A DNA stretch of 42,203 nucleotides, taken from Bacillota bacterium. Its GTDB lineage: Bacteria > Bacillota > Limnochordia > Darwinibacteriales > Darwinibacteriaceae. The notes under the pieces are model-generated. The model searched no databases, was not told where the DNA came from, and saw only the letters and a program-made list of their open reading frames with translations. The translations under genes were made by a program, and so were the position numbers. The stretch covers positions 1 to 42,203 of the forward strand of contig JAAYRO010000147.1 of NCBI GenBank assembly GCA_012518735.1. Direction: 5' to 3'. Numbering within the stretch: position 1 is the stretch's first letter; every line of letters begins with the position of its first letter. This document shows positions 28,345 to 37,859 of this stretch, in pieces.

Positions 28345-29036
28345 TGGACAACCTCCTCAGTGACTGCAGCACGGGGCTGGAAGAACAGCTTTCCCTCTGT
28401 ATCGATAACAGCAAAAAACACATCCTTAGGTGATTTAATGCCAAACTTGGCCAACTCGGTCCTTAACCAAGCCTCTGTTAGACATGCCTGATTGAGTCCA
28501 TCATTGAGAACCTGACCATCCATGATTAGAACAGTAGGTAACCCTTCATACACCGTATCAATATTTAGATCCTTAGGGGTGACAGGTCGTTTCTGCGATT
28601 TTGGAATAACACTTAAATCGCCGCTGGTTTCCAGAATGGCAAATTCCACATCTGATATATTGTAAAAGCCCTGAACTCGCAATTGCTCCAACAGCTCATG
28701 GAGATTGTAGCGGGCTTTTTGCATTTCCTTTTCTTGAATAATCCCGTTAGCTATAACTACACTGTGTTTGCCGTCAAGAACCGTCCGAAAACCCATGAAT
28801 TTTAGACTCAATAATGATAACGTCACCTGAACAAATAACAGGGTTATGATAGATATGAACCCATTAATCAGAGGAATGTGGCGGTCCTGCATAGGAACAG
28901 CTGCCAATTCGGCGATCATGATCGCAATGACCAATTCGAAAGGCTCCAATTGACCAATTTGACGTTTCCCCATGACACGCATGGTAACTACTACTAAAGT
29001 GTATAAGACGACGGTCCTGGCAAGCGTAATGAGCAT
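28341..29036 (-). CDS. DUF421 family membrane protein (YetF/YrbG-like)
   Basis: ARTVVLYTLVVVTMRVMGKRQIGQLEPFELVIAIMIAELAAVPM signature. ATG 29036 has SD GGGGGAGG; the listed TTG 29057 is probably too early. Confidence 0.87.
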   Translation of the reverse strand: MLITLARTVVLYTLVVVTMRVMGKRQIGQLEPFELVIAIMIAELAAVPMQDRHIPLINGFISIITLLFVQVTLSLLSLKFMGFRTVLDGKHSVVIANGIIQEKEMQKARYNLHELLEQLRVQGFYNISDVEFAILETSGDLSVIPKSQKRPVTPKDLNIDTVYEGLPTVLIMDGQVLNDGLNQACLTEAWLRTELAKFGIKSPKDVFFAVIDTEGKLFFQPRAAVTEEVVQ

Positions 29037-29123
29037 AGAAAACCTCCCCCAGAACAATTATTTCCCCATAGACTTTTTTGATACTCAAAGAACCGAGGTT
29101 AAGAATGGCAATCTTTCAAACGC

Positions 29124-29153
29124 TTGCGAAGCTTGACTATGTAGTAGTATAAT
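29124..29153 (+). promoter_or_regulatory. Candidate SigA-type promoter upstream of miaB
   Basis: TTGCGA (29124-29129), N18, TATAAT (29148-29153). Confidence 0.5.
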
Positions 29154-29191
29154 AGTGTATCGCTAATATTAATAAAGGAGACTATTAATAG

Positions 29192-30511
29192 ATGAAGCAG
29201 TATTATTTGAAGACGATGGGTTGTCAGATGAATGAGCATGACTCAGAAGTTATTGCTGGACTCCTTCTCTCGCTGGGATATGAACCAACCGATTCAGTAG
29301 ATGAAGCAGACTTGATTCTATACAATACCTGCTGTGTTAGGGAAAATCCTGAGCGGAAAGTATACGGTCACATTGCTTCTTACCGGCGCCTAAAAGAACT
29401 CAAACCAGACCTAATTATCGGTATCTGCGGGTGCATGACACAGCAGAAAAACGAACTAAAACAGATCATGAAGCGGCTGCCCCATGTAGACCTTATTTTT
29501 GGGACCCATAACATTCATAGACTTCCTGAACTGCTAGATAGAGTACAAAGCGGAGAACGGATAGTTGAAGTTTGGGATGAAGCACCCTATACAGAAGGGC
29601 AGGACTATCGAGACTCCCTTCCTAAAGAACGGCAAAGCCGCCTAAAGGCTTTCGTAAATGTTATTTACGGCTGTACAAACTTCTGCAGCTACTGTATCGT
29701 ACCATATACTCGCGGCAGAGAACACAGCCGTCTGCCTGAAAATATACTTTCTGAAGTTCGTTCCTTGGCAGAGGCAGGATATAAGGAAATAACACTCTTA
29801 GGTCAAAATGTTAACGCATATGGGAAAGACTTATCTATCGATACGAACTTCAGCACCCTCTTGGCTGAGTTGAATACCATAGAAGGATTAGAGCGAATTC
29901 GTTTTACCACAAGTCATCCGCGGGATATGGGTGATGACTTAATCGCGGCCTTAGCTGATCTAGACAAAGTTTGCGAACATCTCCATCTCCCAGTTCAAGC
30001 TGGCAGCAACGATCTGCTGCGGCGAATGAATCGAGGGTATACACGTGAATACTATCTTGACTTAGTGGATAGAATAAGAAAATCCGTTCCTCATATTAGT
30101 CTAACAACCGATTTAATTGTTGGTTTCCCTGGAGAAACGGATGAAGATTTTGCTCAGACTCTCTCCCTAGTGGAAGAGGTTGGTTTTGATTCTGCCTTTA
30201 CGTTCATCTACTCACCAAGAGAAGGAACACCTGCAGCTAAAATGGAAAATCAAATCCCTGAAGAAATAAAAAAGGAAAGGATCTATCAGCTCATTGAACT
30301 GCAGAACAAAATCAGTGCAGAACACATGGATAAATTAGTTGGTAGAACACTCGAAGTCCTAGTCGAAGGAGAGTCAGAAGATGGAGTAGTGGGGCGAACC
30401 CGAACCAATAGGCAGGTCTATTTCCCTGGGTCTCCTGACCTGATTGGACAGCTAACTCAAGTTCAAGTCCTTGAAGCCAGTACTTGGACCCTAAAGGGAG
30501 AAATGGTATAA
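29192..30511 (+). CDS. miaB: tRNA-2-methylthio-N6-dimethylallyladenosine synthase
   Basis: KTMGCQMNEHDSE, radical-SAM GCTNFCSYCIVPYTRGRE, TTDLIVGFPGETDEDF, C-terminal TRAM. Confidence 0.94.
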   Translation: MKQYYLKTMGCQMNEHDSEVIAGLLLSLGYEPTDSVDEADLILYNTCCVRENPERKVYGHIASYRRLKELKPDLIIGICGCMTQQKNELKQIMKRLPHVDLIFGTHNIHRLPELLDRVQSGERIVEVWDEAPYTEGQDYRDSLPKERQSRLKAFVNVIYGCTNFCSYCIVPYTRGREHSRLPENILSEVRSLAEAGYKEITLLGQNVNAYGKDLSIDTNFSTLLAELNTIEGLERIRFTTSHPRDMGDDLIAALADLDKVCEHLHLPVQAGSNDLLRRMNRGYTREYYLDLVDRIRKSVPHISLTTDLIVGFPGETDEDFAQTLSLVEEVGFDSAFTFIYSPREGTPAAKMENQIPEEIKKERIYQLIELQNKISAEHMDKLVGRTLEVLVEGESEDGVVGRTRTNRQVYFPGSPDLIGQLTQVQVLEASTWTLKGEMV

Positions 30512-30525
30512 GAGGGGGATTCGGT

Positions 30526-30861
30526 GTGTGGATTAACGAGAGCAAAACCCTTTGGGAAGACCGCAACCGAGATACTTGGCAGTTGCCTCTATTCAGCAGC
30601 GATGGAATATACTGCGGGAATGTTGTGGCCCAAGTAGTTGATCCACATCAATGTATGGTTCGTTACTTTATCGTCTTTTCTAGACAGAACCAACGACAGT
30701 TCTTGGTCCCTAGTGATGCAGTAGAACTTATTGATCAGAAGGTCCAGTGTTCAGTTAGGGCCTGTCATCTACGGCAGATTCCTAAATTCTGCCAAACCGT
30801 TTCACCCCAATTAGAATCGGATGTATATCGTGCAATTGAATCGAAACCGTACTGGGAATAG
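30526..30861 (+). CDS. Small PRC-barrel-like protein
   Basis: LPLFSSDGIYCGNVVAQVVDPHQCMVRYFIVFSRQNQRQFLVPSDAVELI is PRC-barrel-like. GTG 30526 has SD gaggggg; the listed ORF start lies inside miaB. Confidence 0.5.
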   Translation: MWINESKTLWEDRNRDTWQLPLFSSDGIYCGNVVAQVVDPHQCMVRYFIVFSRQNQRQFLVPSDAVELIDQKVQCSVRACHLRQIPKFCQTVSPQLESDVYRAIESKPYWE

Positions 30862-30910
30862 AAGCAGGATTTTACCCCCCATAAGCTGAATCTATGGAAG
30901 ATAGACGGGG

Positions 30911-33517
30911 GTGGATGCTTCATTGAAACTCACACCAATGATGAGACAGTATTATGATATCAAAAAGCAATACCCAGACAGTATTTTGTTTTTTCGCCTC
31001 GGTGACTTTTATGAGATGTTTGGGGAAGATGCGAAAGTAGCGTCCAAGGTGCTGGAAATCGCCCTCACCTCAAGAGATGCAGGTCCTGAAGGACGTGTGC
31101 CTATGTGTGGGATTCCCCATCATGCCGCCGAGGGTTATTTGGATAAACTTGTGCGAAACGGGTTTCGTGTAGCCCTATGTGAGCAATTGGAAGACCCTAA
31201 GAAAGCAAAAGGTGTAGTAAAGCGGGATGTTGTTCGGGTTATAACACCTGGAACATTCATTGAAGGAAGCCTAAATGACAAGGAAAATCAATACCTGACG
31301 GCGTTATCCGCTCACATGCATCGATTTGGATTATCTGCCCTAGATATGTCAACAGGAGAGTTCCTCGTTACTAGTTTGGATAATTGGGGCCAGGTTGAGG
31401 ATGAATTAGTTCGACTGCACCCAGTTGAAATCGTAATTCCTTCAGATTTTCCAAAGACAGACACTCTTAGAGCAAACAGTGAACAGTTTGGGGTCACCAT
31501 TTCAACACTCGAGCATCGAAAAGGAACAACAGCAAACGCGGCCCAAGTCCTTATGGATCATTTCAATATTGCCACACTTACTCCCTTAGGACTTGATACA
31601 GAAGAGAAGATTACTGCTGCTGGACTAGCACTGCAGTACGTTCAAGAAACACAGCGCAGTATACTAACCCATATCACTAAAATTCAGTCATACAGTCTAG
31701 AACAGTTCTTGCACATTGATGGGCCCAGCAGACAAAATCTTGAATTAACTAGGACGATTAGGGATGGACGCAAATCTGGTTCTTTGTTAGGGGTAATTGA
31801 CTACACTAAGACCAGTATGGGCGGACGTCTTTTACGCGCGTGGTTGGAAAAACCACTTGTAGACATTTCTCAAATTGAAGCTAGACAAGAAGCAGTAAGC
31901 GCTCTGGTGGAAAACACAGGTCTTAGACTTGAGCTTACCAATATTCTCGATCAGGTATATGACCTACAGCGTCTAGCGGCTCGGTTAGCCTTAGGAAGCG
32001 GTAATGCCCGAGATCTTGTCTCACTTCGCAGTTCGCTTGAAGTGATTCCGACTGTCAAGAGTCTCTTAAGTAAAAGTACAAGTTCCCTCCTTAGTAAAAT
32101 TGAGAAGGAGTTGGACCCACTCACAGCTCTCTGTCAGCGTATTGGGAGAGCCATTGTGGAAAATCCACCGATTTCACTCCGAGAAGGAAATCTCATACGT
32201 GATGGCTACAACGAAAATCTAGACGATCTGCGCTCTGCCAGTCGGGGAGGGAAGGAATGGATCCGTAATCTAGAGACATCAGAACGGAAGAAGACTGGTA
32301 TTAAGTCTCTGAAAGTGGGCTTTAACAGAGTATTTGGATACTATATTGAGGTGACCAACCCCAATTTACACTTGGTACCAGACGAATACCAGCGTAAGCA
32401 GACGCTGACCAATGCAGAACGTTACATTACGCCAGAACTAAAAGAAAAAGAAGCTCTAGTGCTTGGTGCAGACGAACGAATTGCAGACTTAGAATATGAA
32501 CTATTCCTAGAGATTCGAGAAGATGTAAGAGAACATATTTCAATTATTCAAGGAAATGCCCAAGCCTTAGCGGCCCTTGATGTTTTGCAGAGCCTTGCCA
32601 CTGCTGCTGTGGAGAACAATTACGTACGACCCACCATTACAAAGGGTTTAGAACTCAATATTGAAGAAGGCAGACACCCTGTCATTGAAAAGATGCAAGC
32701 AGGGTTTGTCCCCAATGATGTCTATTTTGATGAAAACCAGCAGGTCATTCTGCTGACTGGACCTAACATGGCTGGAAAAAGCACCTATCTGCGCCAGGTA
32801 GCCTTGATTGTTATTATGGCCCAAATGGGGAGTTATGTTCCTGCCAGCAAAGGAACAATTGGATTGGTCGATCGTATCTTTACACGTATTGGAGCTGCCG
32901 ATGATCTTAGTACGGGGCAGAGTACGTTTATGGTAGAGTGTTCAGAGACAGCCTATCTCCTCCTAAACGCCACTGAACGTTCCCTGATTATTCTTGATGA
33001 GCTTGGACGGGGAACTAGCACCTTCGATGGTATGGCCATTGCCCAAGCAGTGATTGAACATATTCACAATGCAGTTAAAGCACGGACCTTGTTTTCTACC
33101 CACTTCCACGAACTAACCAAGCTGGAAAATACGTTACCACGCTTAGCAACGTATCGGGTGGAAGTAGAGGAGAAGCAGGGAACCATCTACTTTCTACATC
33201 AAGTATCCCGTGGGAGTACAGATCGCAGTTACGGGATTAATGTTGCCAGAATGGCAGGTATTCCAAAAAATGTTCTAAAAAGAGCTTTGGAACTTCTTCA
33301 GCAGCTAGAAGCAGGTGGAACTAGACCCGTACAGCTGGACCTGTTTCGCAGTCTCGACTACGATGCTTCTATGCTGGAAGAGGAGAAACCACATCTAGGT
33401 GATCAGATCATTGAAGAGCTATTATCCATAGACGTGAATAACACCACACCACTCCACGCTCTCCAGATCTTGTGGAGATTACAGAAGACGGCTTCATCAA
33501 AGGAGGATGAAGACTAA
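30911..33517 (+). CDS. mutS: DNA mismatch repair protein MutS
   Basis: TPMMRQYYDIKKQYPDSILFFRLGDFYEMFGEDA, TGPNMAGKSTYLRQVALIVIMAQMGSYVPA, DELGRGTSTFDGMAIA. GTG start. Confidence 0.96.
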   Translation: MDASLKLTPMMRQYYDIKKQYPDSILFFRLGDFYEMFGEDAKVASKVLEIALTSRDAGPEGRVPMCGIPHHAAEGYLDKLVRNGFRVALCEQLEDPKKAKGVVKRDVVRVITPGTFIEGSLNDKENQYLTALSAHMHRFGLSALDMSTGEFLVTSLDNWGQVEDELVRLHPVEIVIPSDFPKTDTLRANSEQFGVTISTLEHRKGTTANAAQVLMDHFNIATLTPLGLDTEEKITAAGLALQYVQETQRSILTHITKIQSYSLEQFLHIDGPSRQNLELTRTIRDGRKSGSLLGVIDYTKTSMGGRLLRAWLEKPLVDISQIEARQEAVSALVENTGLRLELTNILDQVYDLQRLAARLALGSGNARDLVSLRSSLEVIPTVKSLLSKSTSSLLSKIEKELDPLTALCQRIGRAIVENPPISLREGNLIRDGYNENLDDLRSASRGGKEWIRNLETSERKKTGIKSLKVGFNRVFGYYIEVTNPNLHLVPDEYQRKQTLTNAERYITPELKEKEALVLGADERIADLEYELFLEIREDVREHISIIQGNAQALAALDVLQSLATAAVENNYVRPTITKGLELNIEEGRHPVIEKMQAGFVPNDVYFDENQQVILLTGPNMAGKSTYLRQVALIVIMAQMGSYVPASKGTIGLVDRIFTRIGAADDLSTGQSTFMVECSETAYLLLNATERSLIILDELGRGTSTFDGMAIAQAVIEHIHNAVKARTLFSTHFHELTKLENTLPRLATYRVEVEEKQGTIYFLHQVSRGSTDRSYGINVARMAGIPKNVLKRALELLQQLEAGGTRPVQLDLFRSLDYDASMLEEEKPHLGDQIIEELLSIDVNNTTPLHALQILWRLQKTASSKEDED

Positions 33518-35301
33518 TGGGAAGAATCCAGATTCTACCAGACGAAGTAGCCCATAAAATTGCAGCAGGTGAAGTAATTGAACGTCCCGCTTCTGTTGTG
33601 AAGGAACTAGTGGAGAATTCCATTGACGCAAATTCGACTCAGATAACCGTAGAGATAAAAGCTGGAGGCATTGAGTTCATTCGAGTAGAAGATAATGGAG
33701 ACGGTATACCGTACGATGATCTAGAATTGGCCTTTCAACCCCATGCCACTAGTAAAATTCAAACAGCAGATGAGTTATTCAGCTTATACACACTAGGCTT
33801 TAGGGGAGAAGCACTCCCCAGTATTGCCAGTGTGGCCCATTTAGAACTGTTTTCACGACCTGCAGATCAGAACCATGGATATAAAGCGGCCCTGACCCAA
33901 AATGGGCCCCAAATTGAGCCCGTAGGTACGCCTCCAGGAACGGCCGTTGAAGTCAGAAACCTGTTTTATAATGTCCCTGCTCGTTATAAGTTCTTAAAGA
34001 CGCCAGCTGCTGAACGGCGGCGCGTCATTGAGGTGGTAACAAACTTAGCTCTAGCCCATCCTCATATTGCCTTCCGATTGGTAACAGATGGCAAAACCGT
34101 CTTATCCACTCAGGGTAACGGAAGACTTCTCGATACAATTCTGATCATTCAGGGTAAGAACACAGCCCAAGAATTATTAGAAATTAACTCTCAATTCCCA
34201 TGGGGTACAGTGCAGGGATATGTAGGCACTCCAACACTGGGCAAAGGTAACCGTAGAGGACAGGTATTCATTATGAATGGCCGAGTAATTCAGAACACTA
34301 CTATAAGAGCAGCTTTGGAAAAAGCGTATCAGGGAATGTTACCAGTAAGAACATATCCCACCGCTGTACTAGTTCTTGATGTAAATCCAAAGCTGGTAGA
34401 CTGCAATGTCCATCCGGCTAAGACAGAAGTACGCTTTGCTGACGAACAGGAAATATTTAGAGATGTTCTTAGTGCCGTACGGTCTGGAGTCATGAGAAAG
34501 AACATAGCGCCATCGCTGGAGAAGAAACAGGTTTCGTCCCGTCCAAAGCCCAAACCTGTAGTGCAGGCTCAATTACAGTGGGAGCCAGAGACGTGGAAGT
34601 TTGTTGACGAGCTTTTGCGCGAATACAGCCCCCAGCAACAGACCACCTCTACCAATCCCTATCAAACTCCCATTGCTCCAACACTTGAAGAAGACCAATC
34701 CAGTATGGTGCAGGATACTGATGATGTACGCCGATTTCTCCTTTCTGGTCGCATCATAGGACAGCTGCATCAAAGCTATATTCTGCTGGAAGTTCCTAGT
34801 GGACTATGGTTATTAGATCAGCATATTGTCCATGAGCGAATTCTTTTTGAAGGGCTGCAGGAAGCTTTCGCACATCGGACAATCCACGTTCAAGAGATTC
34901 TACCTGAGCTTCTAGAGTTTTCGCCTAAAGAAGCTGCTCTTGTCCAAGACAATCTGGAACGACTCAGTTCCCTCGGCATCGAATTAGAAGAATTCGGGAA
35001 TAATGATTTCTTACTGAGAGCGGTCCCCAGCCTTATCAGCCATACAAAAGAAGGGTGGAAGCAGGATATTTTGCGCATTATTGACGGGATGGGAGAAGTC
35101 CAAGACTGGCACGACAAAACTGCTGTTACTCTTGCCTGTAAAGGAGCTGTCAAGGCCGGCGAATTCTTAGACGAACGGGCTATTCGTGCCCTCTTGAAAG
35201 ATTTAGCCGAAACAGAAAATCCTTTCACATGTCCCCATGGACGACCAATTATTGTAAGACTCGAAAATGATGAACTCCTCCGTCGATTTGGAAGAACATA
35301 A
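33517..35301 (+). CDS. mutL: DNA mismatch repair protein MutL
   Basis: IQILPDEVAHKIAAGEVIERPASVVKELVENSIDA, GFRGEALPSIASV; C-terminal ACKGAVKAGEFL and CPHGRPI. Confidence 0.96.
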   Translation: MGRIQILPDEVAHKIAAGEVIERPASVVKELVENSIDANSTQITVEIKAGGIEFIRVEDNGDGIPYDDLELAFQPHATSKIQTADELFSLYTLGFRGEALPSIASVAHLELFSRPADQNHGYKAALTQNGPQIEPVGTPPGTAVEVRNLFYNVPARYKFLKTPAAERRRVIEVVTNLALAHPHIAFRLVTDGKTVLSTQGNGRLLDTILIIQGKNTAQELLEINSQFPWGTVQGYVGTPTLGKGNRRGQVFIMNGRVIQNTTIRAALEKAYQGMLPVRTYPTAVLVLDVNPKLVDCNVHPAKTEVRFADEQEIFRDVLSAVRSGVMRKNIAPSLEKKQVSSRPKPKPVVQAQLQWEPETWKFVDELLREYSPQQQTTSTNPYQTPIAPTLEEDQSSMVQDTDDVRRFLLSGRIIGQLHQSYILLEVPSGLWLLDQHIVHERILFEGLQEAFAHRTIHVQEILPELLEFSPKEAALVQDNLERLSSLGIELEEFGNNDFLLRAVPSLISHTKEGWKQDILRIIDGMGEVQDWHDKTAVTLACKGAVKAGEFLDERAIRALLKDLAETENPFTCPHGRPIIVRLENDELLRRFGRT

Positions 35302-35330
35302 GGTTATCTTTATTGGGAGTTGAACACAAT

Positions 35331-36260
35331 TTGAGCAAACAAGCAATTCTTGTTATTGTAGGGCCCACAGCTGTAGGTAAAACACAGTTGAGCTTAGAAA
35401 TTGGGCAAGCTCTTTCTGGTGAGGTTATCTCTGCCGATTCAATGCAGGTATATAGGGGAATGGATATTGGAACAGCAAAACCTTCCATAGAAGAGCAGAG
35501 GCAGGTACCACACCATCTTATTGACATAAGAGATCCTGACCAGACCTTTAACGCTGCCGATTTCGTATCGTTAGCTGAAGAGGCAGTTGCAGACATAGCG
35601 TCTCGAAGCAAAACCCCGATTGTGTCAGGAGGCACTGGACTGTACATTGACGCTCTCGTAGATGGATTCTTGTTTCCTGATTCGAAGCCAGATCCAAAAC
35701 TGCGCAGAGAACTCCGTTTACGAGCCTCTAAAGAACCAGATAGCCTCTACGAAGAATTGAAGAAAGTAGACCCGAAAAGTGCTGAGCGTTTACATCCCAA
35801 TGACTTACGCCGTATCGTCCGGGCACTAGAAGTCTACTACCGTACCGGTAAACCCATCAGTGTTCTCCAGCAGAAAGCTGCTCAACAGGAAAAACCGTAT
35901 AATCCATTGTTTATTGGTCTAACAAGAGACCGACCTGAATTATATGAGCGAATTAATAAAAGGGTTGACCAAATGCTTCTGGATGGATTGGTAGATGAGG
36001 TGACTCAACTCATAGGACGCTACCCCCACCAGCCAACAGCCCTCCAAGCCCTAGGCTACAAGGAGATTGTCTGGTACCTGCAGAATAAAATGTCTTTAGA
36101 AGAGGCAGTCGAAGTCCTCAAACGAGACACACGGCGTTATGCAAAACGGCAGTTATCGTGGTTTCGCCGAAACTCACGTATCCATTGGTTCAATTTATCA
36201 GATTCAGAACCAATGGAGATAAAAGATAAAGTTATTAAATTGTGGAAAGGCCATGTTTAA
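35331..36260 (+). CDS. miaA: tRNA dimethylallyltransferase
   Basis: VIVGPTAVGKTQLSLEIGQAL, GEVISADSMQVYRGMDIGTAKP, GGTGLYIDAL, DTRRYAKRQLSWFR. TTG start near 35331. Confidence 0.94.
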   Translation: MSKQAILVIVGPTAVGKTQLSLEIGQALSGEVISADSMQVYRGMDIGTAKPSIEEQRQVPHHLIDIRDPDQTFNAADFVSLAEEAVADIASRSKTPIVSGGTGLYIDALVDGFLFPDSKPDPKLRRELRLRASKEPDSLYEELKKVDPKSAERLHPNDLRRIVRALEVYYRTGKPISVLQQKAAQQEKPYNPLFIGLTRDRPELYERINKRVDQMLLDGLVDEVTQLIGRYPHQPTALQALGYKEIVWYLQNKMSLEEAVEVLKRDTRRYAKRQLSWFRRNSRIHWFNLSDSEPMEIKDKVIKLWKGHV

Positions 36261-36275
36261 GGCCTTTCTTTTTTT
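36245..36275 (+). terminator. Intrinsic terminator at the 3' end of miaA
   Basis: GAAAGGCC-ATGTTTAA-GGCCTTTC followed by TTTTTTT; overlaps the miaA stop codon. Confidence 0.87.
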
Positions 36276-36342
36276 CCATCCCTTAAGTTGGAACTTTTTA
36301 TAACGTCATGAGTATAGATATTAGGTGAGGGGTGGGGTTTCT

Positions 36343-37275
36343 ATGATTCATGACGACTTGATCTTACAGATGGAGCAAGGAAAGATCAGCGTAAACGAAG
36401 CGCTAGCTGCCTTACATACTGTACCCATTTTAAAGGAGAATGTCTGTTCACAACGACAGCGTCTTAAGGACTTACAGCACGAACTAGACAGCCTAATCGG
36501 GCTTCATTCAGTTAAGAGCATGATCCGGGAGATCCAGGCATTTGCACAAATTCAGCAGTACCGTGCATCCCTTGAGCTAGCGTCAGAACCGATAGTGCTC
36601 CATACCATCTTTATGGGTAACCCTGGAACTGGCAAGACTACTGTTGCCCGCCTTATAAGCAAAATGCTTAAAGAAATGGGAGTACTGCTGAAGGGACACA
36701 CAGTCGAAGTAGAGAGGGCAGATTTGGTAGCCGAGTACATAGGACAAACAGCTCAAAAGACGCGGGAAGCGGTGAAACGAGCTATGGGAGGCTTACTGTT
36801 CATCGATGAAGCGTACTCGTTAGCCCGTGGTGGAGAACGGGATTTTGGCAAAGAAGCCATCGATACACTTGTAAAGGCAATGGAGGACAATCGGGGAGAC
36901 TTTGTAGTAGTGCTGGCAGGCTATCCAGAGCCTATGAACTATTTTCTCACTTCTAATCCAGGTCTCCGCTCTCGATTTCCAATGACCATTCACTTTCCAG
37001 ACTATTCTGATTTAGAGCTTTTTAAGATTGGAGAAGCAATGTTTGAACAACGCCAGTATTCCTTAACAAAACCGGCCCGCCGCAAAATGGTAGAAGTCAT
37101 ACGTCAGCTTAGGCAGGAAGACCCTTATAACTTCGGTAATGCAAGAGTCATAAGAAACATGGTTGAAAGAGCTCTGCGGCTTCAAGCAGTGCGGCTTGTT
37201 GCTAAAACAGGCGTGACAAAAGAGGAGCTAATGCTTATTTTGGCTGAGGACATTCAGGGAGTGACCGATTCATGA
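36343..37275 (+). CDS. spoVK: CbxX/CfqX-type AAA+ ATPase (stage V sporulation protein K-like)
   Basis: GLHSVKSMIREI, FMGNPGTGKTTVARLISKML, GGLLFIDEAYSLARGGERDFGKEAIDTLVKAMED, NPGLRSRFP. Placed downstream of miaA, as is common in sporeformers. Confidence 0.85.
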   Translation: MIHDDLILQMEQGKISVNEALAALHTVPILKENVCSQRQRLKDLQHELDSLIGLHSVKSMIREIQAFAQIQQYRASLELASEPIVLHTIFMGNPGTGKTTVARLISKMLKEMGVLLKGHTVEVERADLVAEYIGQTAQKTREAVKRAMGGLLFIDEAYSLARGGERDFGKEAIDTLVKAMEDNRGDFVVVLAGYPEPMNYFLTSNPGLRSRFPMTIHFPDYSDLELFKIGEAMFEQRQYSLTKPARRKMVEVIRQLRQEDPYNFGNARVIRNMVERALRLQAVRLVAKTGVTKEELMLILAEDIQGVTDS

Positions 37276-37859
37276 AGCAGATTCTAGTTGTTGGTAAAAC
37301 TAATGTGGGGAAGACTCTGTTTACCCTCAACTTTGCTGCCTACTTGGGAATGACATCGGTTCAGATCACCTTTCGGGATATTCGCACCTCACATTCAAAA
37401 TCATTCTCTATTCAAGAGGCCATCGATCTTTTTGTTTCCGATTCAGAACATCAAACCAAGTGTCTCCAGTCCATCATACTTGCCTTACCCTGGGGGAAAG
37501 GTACCAAGCAGTGTGAACTCATTGATTCTACTGGATTAGTTCCTAATATTCATCCCGATCTGCTGATTCGACAAGCTATGGGGCAGACTCTTACAATGGT
37601 TCGTCAAATTCGCCATATGCTGCATATTATTGATGGCACTCAGCACGCCCAAATCGATGACCTAGACCGTCAACTAGCCAATTATGGAACTTATGTTACA
37701 TCATATGCTGTAATAGCAAACAAATGGGACCTAGTCCAATCTTCACACGCACTGCAGGATTTGAAAAAAGCGTTCCCCAAGCAGCTTGTTATTCCTGTAT
37801 CATCCCTACACAAATCAGGATTCAGGGAGGTAAGGACCTATGTTCGAAATGTCCTCTGA
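37272..37859 (+). CDS. Small TRAFAC-type GTPase of unknown function
   Basis: G1 GKTNVGKT, G3 DSTG, G4 NKWD, G5-like VSSLH. ATGA overlap with spoVK. Confidence 0.75.
   Translation: MKQILVVGKTNVGKTLFTLNFAAYLGMTSVQITFRDIRTSHSKSFSIQEAIDLFVSDSEHQTKCLQSIILALPWGKGTKQCELIDSTGLVPNIHPDLLIRQAMGQTLTMVRQIRHMLHIIDGTQHAQIDDLDRQLANYGTYVTSYAVIANKWDLVQSSHALQDLKKAFPKQLVIPVSSLHKSGFREVRTYVRNVL

Noticed and set aside
29133-29153. TTGACT next to TATAAT upstream of miaB as a -35/-10 pair
   Set aside because: The spacer is only 9 nt; TTGCGA-N18-TATAAT is a better fit.
36280-36342. SigE/SigK promoter upstream of spoVK
   Set aside because: CATGAGTA is only loosely similar and no matching -35 was found at proper spacing.
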